Part shown: positions 35,551-44,230 of the stretch, one piece after another | Numbering within the stretch: position 1 is the first letter of the stretch | Layout of the letters: each line of letters begins with the position of its first letter | Made by a program: the position numbers and the translations under genes | Notes under the pieces: model-generated | Seen by the model: only the letters and a program-made list of their open reading frames with translations | Database searches by the model: none | What the model was told of the DNA's origin: nothing | From: an uncultured Paracoccaceae bacterium | Lineage (GTDB): Bacteria; Pseudomonadota; Alphaproteobacteria; Rhodobacterales; Rhodobacteraceae | NCBI GenBank assembly: GCA_947498985.1 | Contig: CANMMF010000001.1 | Span: 1-64,000 of the forward strand | DNA: 64,000 bases | Direction of reading: 5' to 3'

Positions 35551-36051
35551 CTATCCGCGCCCGGCCCCGCGCAGCCAATACCACAGACAGGCCGGCACCT
35601 CGCGCAGGATGCCCTTTATGGCCGGTTTCAGCCGTGCGCCGCGCAGCGACACCGGCGCAAGTCTTGGACGCAACCCCAGACGCCGCGCCACCAGCCCCGC
35701 GCGCGGGGCGTGCCAGAAATCGGTCACGATCAGCACATCGCGGACGCCCAGCGCCTGCAACGCGGGCAGCGCGTTGCGCAAATTCTCTTCGGTGGTGGTC
35801 GAGCGGTCCTCCGTCAGCAGCGCGTCTTCGGGAACCCCCGCCGCGCGGCAGACCGCGGCGATCACCGCGGCCTCGCTCGGGCCATGCACGCCGACCCCGC
35901 CGGTGGCGAGCACCGCGCGCACGCGCCCGTCATGCCAGAGCGTCGCGCCCTTTTCTGCCCGGCGGCGCAGCGTGGGCGACGGCACACCGCCCGCCCAGAC
36001 TGCAGCCCCCAGCACGATGGCCACCGGCCGTGTCTCTGGCTCCGCATTCAT
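35551..36051 (-). CDS. YdcF-like DUF218 protein
   Basis: 166 residues: IVLGAAVWAGGVPSPTLRRRAEKGATLW, RAVLATGGVGVHGPSEA, STTTEENLRNALPAL and VLIVTDFWHAPRAGLVARRLGL, the DUF218 fold (ElyC/SanA/YdcF relatives, some tied to envelope polysaccharide carriers). No N-terminal membrane segment is evident, unlike ElyC. The start is uncertain between 36051 and 36069. Stands alone, facing the YdeI-type gene. Confidence 0.85.
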   Translation of the reverse strand: MNAEPETRPVAIVLGAAVWAGGVPSPTLRRRAEKGATLWHDGRVRAVLATGGVGVHGPSEAAVIAAVCRAAGVPEDALLTEDRSTTTEENLRNALPALQALGVRDVLIVTDFWHAPRAGLVARRLGLRPRLAPVSLRGARLKPAIKGILREVPACLWYWLRGAGRG

Positions 36052-36169
36052 ATCGGCAGAAAAGCACAAGGGATCGCCGCTTCACAGCCCCCGTATATCT
36101 TTTGACGCAGGCTGGCTTTCCTGCGCCATGCCATTAAGTCTTTGCCAAACGGAACGAGGGAAGAACGCA

Positions 36170-37018
36170 ATGACCGACGAATATACGCCGCCGAAAGTCT
36201 GGACCTGGGACAAGGAAAGCGGGGGCACGTTTGCCTCCACCAACCGGCCGGTGGCCGGGCCGACCCATGACAAGGACCTGCCGGTCGGCAAACACCCGTT
36301 CCAACTTTACAGCCTCGGCACGCCCAACGGCATCAAGGTCACCGTGCTGTTCGAAGAGCTTCTGGCCGCGGGCATCAAGGAGGCGGAATACGACGCCTGG
36401 CTGATCAGGATCGGTGACGGCGACCAGTTCGGATCGGGGTTTGTGGAGCTCAACCCCAATTCCAAGATCCCCGCCCTGCTCGACCGCTCGGGCGACACGC
36501 CCACGCGGGTCTTCGAATCGGGCGCGATCCTGCTCTATCTTGCGGAAAAGTTCGGTGCCTTCCTGGGCCAGCCCGCCGATCGCGCCGAACTGCTCAGCTG
36601 GCTGATGTGGCAGATGGGCAGCGCGCCCTATCTCGGCGGCGGGTTCGGCCATTTCTACGCCTACGCGCCCTCCAAGATGGAATATCCGATCAACCGCTTC
36701 GCGATGGAGACGAAACGCCAGCTCGATGTGCTCGACCGCAATCTGGCCGAGCGCCGGTTCATGACCGGGGATGACTACACCATCGCCGATATCGCGATCT
36801 GGCCCTGGTACGGCGGCCTTGTGAAAGGCTGGCAATATGAGGCGGCGGAGTTTCTCGACGTCGAAAGCTACACCCATGTGCGCCGCTGGGCGGATGAGAT
36901 CTGGGCGCGCCCGGCTGCCAAGCGCGGCCGCATGGTCAACCGTTTGAAGGGCGATGACCACGAGCGTCTGGAAGAGCGGCACGATGCCTCCGATTTCGAT
37001 GGTCTGGACGCCGGGTGA
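36170..37018 (+). CDS. yghU: Glutathione-dependent disulfide-bond oxidoreductase (YghU type)
   Basis: 282-residue glutathione transferase-like protein of the Nu class. YSLGTPNGIKVTVLFEELLAAG and LNPNSKIPALLD form the glutathione-binding thioredoxin domain; ESGAILLYLAEKFGAFL and the helical C-domain follow. The N-terminal extension (YTPPKVWTWDKESGG) is typical of YghU. The track ORF runs upstream through two genes; the ATG at 36170 follows GAGGGAAG. Reduces disulfides or peroxides using two glutathiones in the model enzyme. Confidence 0.93.
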   Translation: MTDEYTPPKVWTWDKESGGTFASTNRPVAGPTHDKDLPVGKHPFQLYSLGTPNGIKVTVLFEELLAAGIKEAEYDAWLIRIGDGDQFGSGFVELNPNSKIPALLDRSGDTPTRVFESGAILLYLAEKFGAFLGQPADRAELLSWLMWQMGSAPYLGGGFGHFYAYAPSKMEYPINRFAMETKRQLDVLDRNLAERRFMTGDDYTIADIAIWPWYGGLVKGWQYEAAEFLDVESYTHVRRWADEIWARPAAKRGRMVNRLKGDDHERLEERHDASDFDGLDAG

Positions 37019-37069
37019 TGGCGATTGCGCGCGGTCGTCTCCGGGCGGCTGCGCGCTAGATCGCGGGTT

Positions 37070-38389
37070 ATGAACGAACAGGATCGATCAAAGGGCCTTG
37101 CCGTGCCGTCCGGGCGGATGTCGCGGGCCGTGCGCATGGGCGGGCTGACCGGCGGCATTCTGGGCTCTGCCGCTTTGGGCGGGGCGCGTGCGTTGCTCTC
37201 GGGTCAGCGGCCCGACCCGCGTGCGCTGCTGCTCACCCCCGGCAACGCGAGGCGCCTGACCGATGAGCTTGCGCGCATGCGCGGCGCCGCCATGAAGATG
37301 GGGCAGCTTTTGTCGATGGAGACCGGAGACATCCTGCCCAAGGAGCTGGCAGATGTGCTGGCGCGGCTGCGGGCCGACGCGCACATGATGCCGCCGTCAC
37401 AGCTCAAACGCTTGCTCGAGGCGGAATATGGCGCAGGTTTTCTCAAGCGTTTTGCGAAGTTTGACACGCGCCCCGTCGCGGCAGCCTCCATCGGGCAGGT
37501 GCACCGGGCGGTCACCAAGGACGGCCGCACGCTGGCGCTCAAGATCCAGTATCCCGGCGTGCGTGCGGCCATCGACGCGGATGTGGCCAATCTCGGCGCG
37601 CTGCTCAAGATGTCGCGGCTTCTGCCCAAAGACCTCGCGCTGGCGCCGTTTCTAGACGAGGCGCGCCGCCAATTGCACGAGGAAGCCGATTACACCCGCG
37701 AAGCCGAGCAGTTGCGCGCCTTCGCGGCGCTGATGGCGCAGGATGACGGGTTTGCCGTCCCGGAGGTGCATGCGGATTTCTGCACCGCTGCCATCCTCGC
37801 GATGGATTTTGTCGAAAGCCAGCCCATTGAAACGGTCGAAAATGCCGGGCAATCGCTGCGCGATGACGTCGCCACGCGCTTGTTTGCGCTGCTTCTGCGA
37901 GAGATCTTTGCCTTTCGACGCGTGCAGACCGACCCTAACTTCGCCAATTACCGCTGGCAGCCCGAGAGCGGGCGCATCGTCTTGCTGGATTTCGGCGCCA
38001 CCCGCGAATTTGCGTCGGATTTTGCCCAGGCCATGCAGGAGATCCTGCGCGCCAGCCTCGCCGGGGACCGGGCGCGCACCATGCAGGCCCTGCGCGCGCA
38101 GGGGATCGTGCCCGAAACCGCGCCCGACGGTCAGATGCGGGTGCTCGAACAGATGATTGCAATGGGGCAGGACACGCTGCGCCAGCCGGTTGTCGACTTT
38201 GGCGACACGCGCTTTCTCGAGGCCATGCGCGAGGCGGGCATGCAATTGGGCATGGAAGAGAACTTCCGCCATATCCCGCCGTGGGACGTGCTCTATCTGC
38301 AGCGCAAGCTGGGTGGGCTGGTGCTGCTGGCCACCCGTCTGGGCGCGCGTGTTCCGATGCGCGATCTGGCGAGCCGCTACGGCGCCTGA
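37070..38389 (+). CDS. ABC1/ADCK (AarF/COQ8)-type atypical kinase-like protein
   Basis: 439 residues. The hallmark K-x-G-Q motif appears in AAMKMGQLLSMETGDILPKELADVLARLR; the alanine-rich ATP loop AAASIGQVHRA, the lysine strand LALKIQYPGV and the metal-binding LLDFGATREF are present. COQ8/UbiB members support ubiquinone synthesis as ATPases; this bacterial subgroup (QTDPNFANYRW) resembles human ADCK3/COQ8A. Start at ATG 37070. Its 3' end overlaps the convergent pseudo-subtilase gene by 13 bases. Confidence 0.88.
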   Translation: MNEQDRSKGLAVPSGRMSRAVRMGGLTGGILGSAALGGARALLSGQRPDPRALLLTPGNARRLTDELARMRGAAMKMGQLLSMETGDILPKELADVLARLRADAHMMPPSQLKRLLEAEYGAGFLKRFAKFDTRPVAAASIGQVHRAVTKDGRTLALKIQYPGVRAAIDADVANLGALLKMSRLLPKDLALAPFLDEARRQLHEEADYTREAEQLRAFAALMAQDDGFAVPEVHADFCTAAILAMDFVESQPIETVENAGQSLRDDVATRLFALLLREIFAFRRVQTDPNFANYRWQPESGRIVLLDFGATREFASDFAQAMQEILRASLAGDRARTMQALRAQGIVPETAPDGQMRVLEQMIAMGQDTLRQPVVDFGDTRFLEAMREAGMQLGMEENFRHIPPWDVLYLQRKLGGLVLLATRLGARVPMRDLASRYGA

Positions 38390-39549
38390 ACCATTCCTGC
38401 GCCGACATTCAGACTGAACAGCGCAGGGTCGATCCCCTGCAGGGTTGCGTGACCCAGAAGCGCGGCGGCGAGCGCCTCGGCATGCACCTGCCGGCCCGAA
38501 CGGCGCAGATCCTCCGCCCAGAGCGCGGCGATCCCGACCGCGTGCCCCAGCGCCATCGCGGTGCCGTGCAGCGTCCTGACACCGCCGCCGGCGCGGGCCG
38601 ACACGATGCCCGCACCGGGCGCGGACAGGGCGGGTCCGGCGTTGGAGAAAACAGGCGGGCGCAGCATGTCGCCATCGTGGATCAGCGCGCCCACCGACAA
38701 CACGCCCCGCGCGGCTGCCGGGGCCGCGGGGCCGGTTTCGAAGAGCGGCGAGACCATGCGGCGGCTGTCATCGCCGACGGCCCCCATGACCAGCGGCGCG
38801 GTGGCCGCGACCTTCATCGCCAGCAGCATCTCGAAGATGCGCAGATTGCCGCGATAGGCGGTCTGCGCGGCGGCGGTCGCCAGCGTCAGCGGAAAGCCGT
38901 CCTCGGTCAGGCGCTCGATCTCGAAGGCGGTGTCGAAACAGAGCGAAAAGCCGATGATGTCCGGGCCCTGACGCATCGCCCAGAGAAAAGCGCGCAGAAA
39001 GCTTTCGGAACTGCCATGCCCGTCATCCGGCATCGCCTTGGCCACCAGCAGACGGTCAAGCCCGCGCGCCACACCGATGCGCAGACCCTCCACATCGCGG
39101 CCCAGCACCGTGCCTGCCAGATGTGTGCCGTGCCCGTTGGCGTCCTCGATGCCGCTGCCGGTGCTGTCATGCGCCTCGATCTGCACGCCGTGAAATGCCG
39201 GGTGATGCGCATCGATCCCGGTGCCCAGCAGCGCCACGCGACCACCCGCGCCGGTCAGATCGCTGCGTTTCGCGCCCACCGCCTCGAGGCCCCAGCCCGC
39301 AACCGTGTCGCCGTCGCGCAATTCGTCCAGCGGCTCCGATCCGATCAGGCGGGTCGCGACGGCGGGCGCGAGCGCCAGCAGATCCGACGCGTTGATCACG
39401 TCGCGCAACTGCGAAATCGGCACGTCCAGCACGTCGATCTCCGGATCGGCGCCGGCCTCCGCATCGCGCGGCGCGGCCCCTCGCAACGTGGCTGGCGCAG
39501 GCCGATGCCAGTTGCCGGACCGGTCGCGCAAGGCAATGAACCGCGTCAT
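38377..39549 (-). CDS. Subtilase (S8) homologue lacking catalytic residues
   Basis: 390 residues with a subtilisin fold but no signal peptide. The Asp motif (usually D-T-G-I) reads LLGTGID (Gly109), the His motif NGHGTHLAGT is intact (His140), and the Ser motif (usually GTSMA) reads GTAMALGHAVG (Ala331). The oxyanion Asn region (usually AAGN) reads MGAVGDD. So at least two triad residues are missing and it should be inactive. [17 protein letters not shown] still shows the family. Codon use and length are normal and the frame intact, so it looks like a retained pseudoenzyme, perhaps a binding protein. Confidence 0.85.
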   Translation of the reverse strand: MTRFIALRDRSGNWHRPAPATLRGAAPRDAEAGADPEIDVLDVPISQLRDVINASDLLALAPAVATRLIGSEPLDELRDGDTVAGWGLEAVGAKRSDLTGAGGRVALLGTGIDAHHPAFHGVQIEAHDSTGSGIEDANGHGTHLAGTVLGRDVEGLRIGVARGLDRLLVAKAMPDDGHGSSESFLRAFLWAMRQGPDIIGFSLCFDTAFEIERLTEDGFPLTLATAAAQTAYRGNLRIFEMLLAMKVAATAPLVMGAVGDDSRRMVSPLFETGPAAPAAARGVLSVGALIHDGDMLRPPVFSNAGPALSAPGAGIVSARAGGGVRTLHGTAMALGHAVGIAALWAEDLRRSGRQVHAEALAAALLGHATLQGIDPALFSLNVGAGMVQAP

Positions 39550-39648
39550 GAAAAACTCCGGAGCGAAATCAACTTCGCCCCAAATCTAACGCGCTGCTGT
39601 GGATAACGTCAGGGGGTCTAGCGTAAAAACTGCGTAATTTCGCGCCCG

Positions 39649-40635
39649 TCAGAGCCCCGCATCGCGGAAAAGCCGCAGCAGGCTGGCCTCGGGGCGCGGT
39701 CCGATATGGCTGATGACCTCTGCCGCCGCCACGCATCCCATGCGCCCTGCGGTGGCCATATCCGCCCCGGTCGCGAGCCCGTAGAGAAAGCCCGCCGCGA
39801 ACTGATCCCCGGCGCCGGTGGCGTCCACCGGCACCACCCTTGTGACCGGCACATCGGTGCGCACGCCGTTTTGCAGAATCGTGACCCCGTCGCCGGAGCG
39901 GGTGCAGACAACCAGCGGGCAGATCGACGAGACCGCGGTGAGATCGGCCTCCAGATCGTCGTTCTGAAAGAGCGACCGGATCTCTGCCTCGTTGCCGATG
40001 ACGTAATCCATCTCGTGCTCGATGAGGTTGAGAAAGTCCTCGCGGTGCCGCTCCACGCAGAACGGATCCGAAATCGCGATCCCGGCCTTGCCCCCTGCCG
40101 CGCGGCAGGTGCGGGCGGCGCGCAGGAACGCCTCCTTGCCCTGATCCTTGTCGAAGAGATAGCCCTCGAGAAACACGATCTCGGTTTCTGCCGTCACGTC
40201 TTCGGCCACATCATCGGGGCCAAGCTCGGCCGAGATGCCCAGATAGGTGTTCATCGAACGCTCCCCGTCCGGTGAGACGAAGATCATGCTGCGTGAGGTC
40301 GGCAGACCGCCCGCCGCAACCGGGTCATTCACGAAATCGGTGCCGTCCTTTTCCATCGCCTGCGCGTAGAACCGGCCCAGCGCGTCGCCGTTGACCCGCC
40401 CGATGAACGCCGTGCGCAGACGCAGATTGCCGAGCCCCGCCATGGTGTTGGCCACCGAGCCGCCGGGGGTCTGCACCCGGTGTTCCATGGCGCCGTACAG
40501 CGTCTCACCGCGTTCTCGGTCCACAAGCTGCATGATGCCCTTCTGGATGCCCATCAGATCGAGGAATGTGTCCTCGGCACGCGAAATCACGTCGACCACG
40601 GCATTGCCGATGCCCACGACCTGGTACTTTTTCAT
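39649..40635 (-). CDS. PfkB-family sugar/nucleoside kinase (adenosine kinase-like)
   Basis: 328 residues: VVGIGNAVVDVI at the N-terminus, QTPGGSVANTMAGLGNL, and the anion-hole/catalytic motif DATGAGDQFAAGFLYGL near the C-terminus. Best fits the alphaproteobacterial adenosine kinase-like branch of the PfkB family. The track start is 82 codons too early; the ATG at 40635 overlaps the nth stop (ATGA), so it is cotranslated with nth. Confidence 0.9.
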   Translation of the reverse strand: MKKYQVVGIGNAVVDVISRAEDTFLDLMGIQKGIMQLVDRERGETLYGAMEHRVQTPGGSVANTMAGLGNLRLRTAFIGRVNGDALGRFYAQAMEKDGTDFVNDPVAAGGLPTSRSMIFVSPDGERSMNTYLGISAELGPDDVAEDVTAETEIVFLEGYLFDKDQGKEAFLRAARTCRAAGGKAGIAISDPFCVERHREDFLNLIEHEMDYVIGNEAEIRSLFQNDDLEADLTAVSSICPLVVCTRSGDGVTILQNGVRTDVPVTRVVPVDATGAGDQFAAGFLYGLATGADMATAGRMGCVAAAEVISHIGPRPEASLLRLFRDAGL

Positions 40636-41276
40636 TCGGTCTTGTCCTCGAACTGGCAAAGATCGCGTATCAGACACGCCTTGCATTTGGGTTTGCGTGC
40701 CACGCAGGTGTAGCGGCCATGCAGGATCAGCCAGTGATGCGCATGGCGTTGGAAATCCACGGGAATGTTGTCCTCGATGGCGCGTTCGACCGCGACCACG
40801 TCCTTGCCGGGGCAGATGCCGCTGCGGTTGCCGACACGGTAGATATGGGTGTCGACCGCCTGTGCCGGATGGCCCCACCACATGTTGAGCACCACATTAG
40901 CGGTCTTGCGCCCGACACCCGGCAGGCTTTCCAGGGCGGCGCGGCTGCAGGGCACCTCTCCGCCGTATTCATCGACCAGAAGACGGCTGAGCTTGATGAC
41001 ATTTCTGGCCTTGTTGCGGTAAAGCCCGATGGTCCTGATGTGTTCGGTGACGCCCTCTTCGCCGAGATCGAGCATCTTCTGCGGTGTGTCGGCCACCGCA
41101 AAAAGCCCGCGCGTCGCCTTGTTCACCCCGGCATCGGTCGCCTGGGCGCTCAGCGCCACGGCGACCACCAGCGTGTAGACATTCACATGCTCAAGCTCAC
41201 CCTTCGGTTCGGGCTCCGCGTCGTGAAAGCGCGCAAAGATCTCGCGGATCGTATGGTAGTCAAGCTGCCTGGCCAT
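40632..41276 (-). CDS. nth: Endonuclease III
   Basis: Base-excision repair glycosylase/AP lyase for oxidised pyrimidines. 214 residues: helix-hairpin-helix LPGVGRKTANVVL with the catalytic Lys, AVDTHIYRV with the catalytic Asp, and a 4Fe-4S loop C-x6-C-x2-C-x5-C as CVARKPKCKACLIRDLC. Overlaps the kinase gene downstream by 4 bases. Confidence 0.96.
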   Translation of the reverse strand: MARQLDYHTIREIFARFHDAEPEPKGELEHVNVYTLVVAVALSAQATDAGVNKATRGLFAVADTPQKMLDLGEEGVTEHIRTIGLYRNKARNVIKLSRLLVDEYGGEVPCSRAALESLPGVGRKTANVVLNMWWGHPAQAVDTHIYRVGNRSGICPGKDVVAVERAIEDNIPVDFQRHAHHWLILHGRYTCVARKPKCKACLIRDLCQFEDKTE

Positions 41277-41426
41277 GGCCTGCTATGCAACGCCGCGCCC
41301 GCCGGGACAAGCCCGCGCTTGCGCGTCTTGCCGGTCCGGTGCCGCAAAGAGCGCCCCGCCACTTGCGCAACATTCGGGTCGTGCGCGCGCAGCGCAGCGC
41401 CTAGATTGCGTACAAGGAGACACGCC

Positions 41427-42269
41427 ATGCCCAAAGACCACGATCAGAGCTACCATTTTCAGGTGATGCGCCGGGCCATCGACTGCGTTGACCGCCTTGG
41501 CCCGCAGGCCACGCTCGACGCGCTGGCCGCCGAGATGGACATGAGCCCCGCGCATTTCCAGCGCCTGTTCACCCGCTGGGCCGGTGTCTCGCCCAAGCGC
41601 TACCAGCAATATCTGACGCTTGGACATGCCAAGGCGCTGCTGGCGGAGCGGTTCACCACGCTGGAGACAGCACTTGGCACCGGTCTTTCGGGCAGCGGGC
41701 GGCTGCACGATCTCTTCTTGCGCTGGGAGGCGATGAGCCCGGGCGATTACGCGCGCGCCGGGGCAGGGCTGACCATTCACTGGGGCTGGTTCGACAGCCC
41801 CTTCGGCCCGGCGCTGGTGATGGGCACCAAGAAAGGCATCTGCGGCATTGCGTTTTCGGCGGAATCCGGGCCCGGGGAAGCGATGCGCGATCTCACCGCG
41901 CGCTGGCCGCAGGCGGATTTTGTCGAGAATGCCGACGCTTTGGCGCCCTGGGTCGCGTCGGCCTTCGGGGTGGCCGAGGGCGGGCCGGTGCCGCTCTACC
42001 TCATCGGCGCGCCGTTTCAGATCAAGGTCTGGGAGGCGCTCATGCAGGTCCCGTCGGGGCATGTCACGACCTATTCGGAGCTTGCGGGTGCGGTCGGGCA
42101 CCCCAGGGCGGTCCGCGCGGTCGGCACGGCTGTGGGCCGCAATCCGATCAGCTATCTGATCCCCTGCCACCGCGCCTTGCGCAAATCCGGCGGGCTGGGC
42201 GGGTACCATTGGGGATTGCCGATCAAACGCTCGATCCTCGCCTGGGAGGCGGCGCGGGCGGAGGCGTAG
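41427..42269 (+). CDS. AraC-HTH plus O6-methylguanine-DNA methyltransferase (Ada-like, no N-terminal domain)
   Basis: 280 residues: an AraC-type HTH (ATLDALAAEMDMSPAHFQRLFTRWAGVSPKRYQQYLTLGHAKALL) followed by an Ogt domain with the methyl-acceptor Cys in IPCHRA (about residue 247) and VWEALMQVPSGHVTTYSELA. The N-terminal Zn-Cys phosphotriester-sensing domain of E. coli Ada is absent, so it may repair O6-alkylguanine without the Ada switch, or sense differently. ATG 41427 follows AAGGAGA. Confidence 0.9.
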   Translation: MPKDHDQSYHFQVMRRAIDCVDRLGPQATLDALAAEMDMSPAHFQRLFTRWAGVSPKRYQQYLTLGHAKALLAERFTTLETALGTGLSGSGRLHDLFLRWEAMSPGDYARAGAGLTIHWGWFDSPFGPALVMGTKKGICGIAFSAESGPGEAMRDLTARWPQADFVENADALAPWVASAFGVAEGGPVPLYLIGAPFQIKVWEALMQVPSGHVTTYSELAGAVGHPRAVRAVGTAVGRNPISYLIPCHRALRKSGGLGGYHWGLPIKRSILAWEAARAEA

Positions 42270-42326
42270 CCGGGGGGCCAGCCCCCCGGGCCCCCCGGCG
42301 GTATTTTCAAAGAGAAGAAACAGGGG
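42270..42326. repeat. GC-rich dispersed repeat, copy 1
   Basis: CCGGGGGGCcaGCCCCCCGG, then CCCCCCG, GTATTT and a purine-rich GAAGAA tail, directly after the Ada-like stop. The first part is a strong hairpin. A second copy is at 50631. It resembles intergenic elements that recur near gene ends in Rhodobacterales. Confidence 0.7.
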
Positions 42327-42474
42327 CGAGGCGCTTGTTGTGACGGCTGGCCGTGGCATTGAGCGATTTCCCGCCGAAATCGCCGCGACTTTGCACTCGG
42401 ATCAACCCATGTTTTTGGATATCAAGCGGTCAGACCCCATGAAGAAGGGGCCAACAAACATAAAGAGGCTTACC

Positions 42475-43143
42475 ATGATGCGGGTAAAATCCCCCTTCAT
42501 TCTTTCGATGGCCGCTGTGCTCGGCCTGTCCGCGTGCACCACCGGTCCGCTGGGCGATCCCAACGATCCCAACCGTCAGGCCAAGCAGGGCGCGCTGATC
42601 GGCGCGGGTCTGGGCGCGATCACCGGCCGTCTGGCGGGTGGCGATGACAAGGGTGAGCGCAACCGCGCCACCGTGGCCGGCGCGCTTGTCGGTGCCGCGG
42701 CCGGGGCCGCCATCGGCAACCAGCTCGACCGTCAGGAAGCAGACCTGCGCGCGCAGCTTGGCAATGACACGACGATCCGCAACACCGGCGACCGTCTGAT
42801 TGTGACCATGCCGCAGGACATTCTCTTTGCAACCGACAGCGCGACCCTGCGCCCGGACCTGCAGCGGGATCTGAACTCGGTGGCGCAGAGCCTTCTGGCC
42901 TATCCCAACACCACCGTTCAGGTCATCGGCCACACCGACAATACCGGTGACGCGGGCTACAACCTTGATCTGTCGCAGCGTCGCGCCCAGTCGGTTGCGG
43001 GTGTTCTGCGCAGCCAGGGTGTGCCCGGCGGCCGGATCCAGACCTTTGGCCGCGGCGAAGACCAGCCCATCGCGTCGAACCTGACCCCGGAAGGCCGCGC
43101 GCAGAATCGCCGCGTGGAAATCGTGATCCTGCCGAACGCCTGA
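42475..43143 (+). CDS. OmpA-family lipoprotein
   Basis: 222 residues. Lipoprotein signal MMRVKSPFILSMAAVLGLSAC; a glycine-zipper region (GALIGAGLGAITGRLAGG, GALVGAAAGAAIGNQLD) that may insert in or pack on the outer membrane; and a C-terminal OmpA domain with the peptidoglycan-binding residues in TVQVIGHTDNTGDAGYNLDLSQRRAQSV and NRRVEIVI. Likely tethers outer membrane to peptidoglycan. Start at ATG 42475 after AGAGG. Confidence 0.93.
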   Translation: MMRVKSPFILSMAAVLGLSACTTGPLGDPNDPNRQAKQGALIGAGLGAITGRLAGGDDKGERNRATVAGALVGAAAGAAIGNQLDRQEADLRAQLGNDTTIRNTGDRLIVTMPQDILFATDSATLRPDLQRDLNSVAQSLLAYPNTTVQVIGHTDNTGDAGYNLDLSQRRAQSVAGVLRSQGVPGGRIQTFGRGEDQPIASNLTPEGRAQNRRVEIVILPNA

Positions 43144-43234
43144 TCCGCCGGATTGTGACATGAAAGAAGCGTCGCGGCTTGCCGCGGCGCTTTTGCGTTG
43201 TAAGTCCTGTCGCAACGCGGATCTGGAGGATCAT

Positions 43235-43804
43235 ATGACGGCACTCAAACTCGTGGGGCTCTGCGGCTCGCTGCGCGCGCAATCGACCAACCGGCTCTTG
43301 ATGCTGGAGGCGGCACGCCGCTTCGGAGAGGCGGAGTTCAGCGACGCGAACATTCGCTTTCCGCTGTTCGACGATGATCTTCAGACCGCCGAGGGCATCC
43401 CGCCCGAGGTGCAGACACTGGCCGACCAGATCGCCGCCGCCGATGCGGTGATCGTGGCCACTCCGGAATACAACAAGGGCATCTCCGGCGTGCTCAAGAA
43501 CGCGCTCGACTGGGTCAGCCGCACAGAGGGCACGCCCTGGCGCGACACGCCGGTGGCGCTGATGTCGGCGGCCGCCGGGCGCGCTGGCGGTGAGCGGGCG
43601 CAGAACATGGCCCGGCTGTGCCTCAACCCGTTCCAGCCGCGCGTGCTGCCCGGGCCCGAGGTGATGATCGCCGCCACCGGCAGTCAATGGGACGAGGACG
43701 GGCGCCTGACCAACGAACGCGGCATCCAGATGCTCGACGGGCTGATGCAGAAGCTGCGGGAAGAGGCACTCTGGATGCGCAAACGCGCCTCCGGCACGCT
43801 TTAG
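43235..43804 (+). CDS. NAD(P)H-dependent FMN reductase-type flavoprotein
   Basis: 189 residues, flavodoxin-like: LVGLCGSLRAQSTNRLLMLEAA is the FMN phosphate loop, and ATPEYNKGISGVLKNALDW is the family signature (chromate/azo/quinone reductases). ATG 43235 follows CTGGAGGA; the track starts 25 codons earlier. Quinone or chromate reduction is a family guess. Convergent with the VOC gene, overlapping 4 bases. Confidence 0.9.
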   Translation: MTALKLVGLCGSLRAQSTNRLLMLEAARRFGEAEFSDANIRFPLFDDDLQTAEGIPPEVQTLADQIAAADAVIVATPEYNKGISGVLKNALDWVSRTEGTPWRDTPVALMSAAAGRAGGERAQNMARLCLNPFQPRVLPGPEVMIAATGSQWDEDGRLTNERGIQMLDGLMQKLREEALWMRKRASGTL

Positions 43805-44199
43805 ATCCGGTTCGAGATTTCGACCAGATTGCCATCGGGATCGCGCAGGTAAAGCGACAGGATCGGCCCTTCTGCGCCTGTGCGCTGCAATGGCCCGTCC
43901 TCTATCCCGATCCCGCGCTCCGCCAGATGGGTTTGCCAGCGCGCCAGCGGCGTATCGCTCAGAACGCAGAGATCGGCGCTGCCGGGATGCGGGTGGCGCG
44001 CCTTGGGATCGAACTCCGCCCCCGCCTCGTGCAGATTGATCTTCTGCGCGCCAAAGCTCAGCGCCCAGCGCGTGCTGCCATCCCCGGGCGTAAACGTCTC
44101 GGCCCGCATGCCAAGGCTCTCGCGGTAAAACGCGACAGTGGCGGAGAGATCGGCGACGGTCAGGACCAGGTGATCAAGCGACTGGACGGCGGGCGGCAT
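43801..44199 (-). CDS. VOC (glyoxalase/bleomycin resistance) superfamily protein
   Basis: 132 residues with the beta-alpha-beta-beta-beta pattern: LDHLVLTVADLSATVAFYRESLGM, RWALSFGAQKINLHEAG, and SLYLRDPDGNLVEISN with the terminal metal Glu. Its closest type by pattern is the GLOD5-like virulence-protein group. Substrate unknown. Divergent from the MaoC-like gene by only 31 bases. Confidence 0.88.
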   Translation of the reverse strand: MPPAVQSLDHLVLTVADLSATVAFYRESLGMRAETFTPGDGSTRWALSFGAQKINLHEAGAEFDPKARHPHPGSADLCVLSDTPLARWQTHLAERGIGIEDGPLQRTGAEGPILSLYLRDPDGNLVEISNRI

Positions 44200-44230
44200 G
44201 GCTGGAATACCTTTCGGCGGAGGATGTGCA

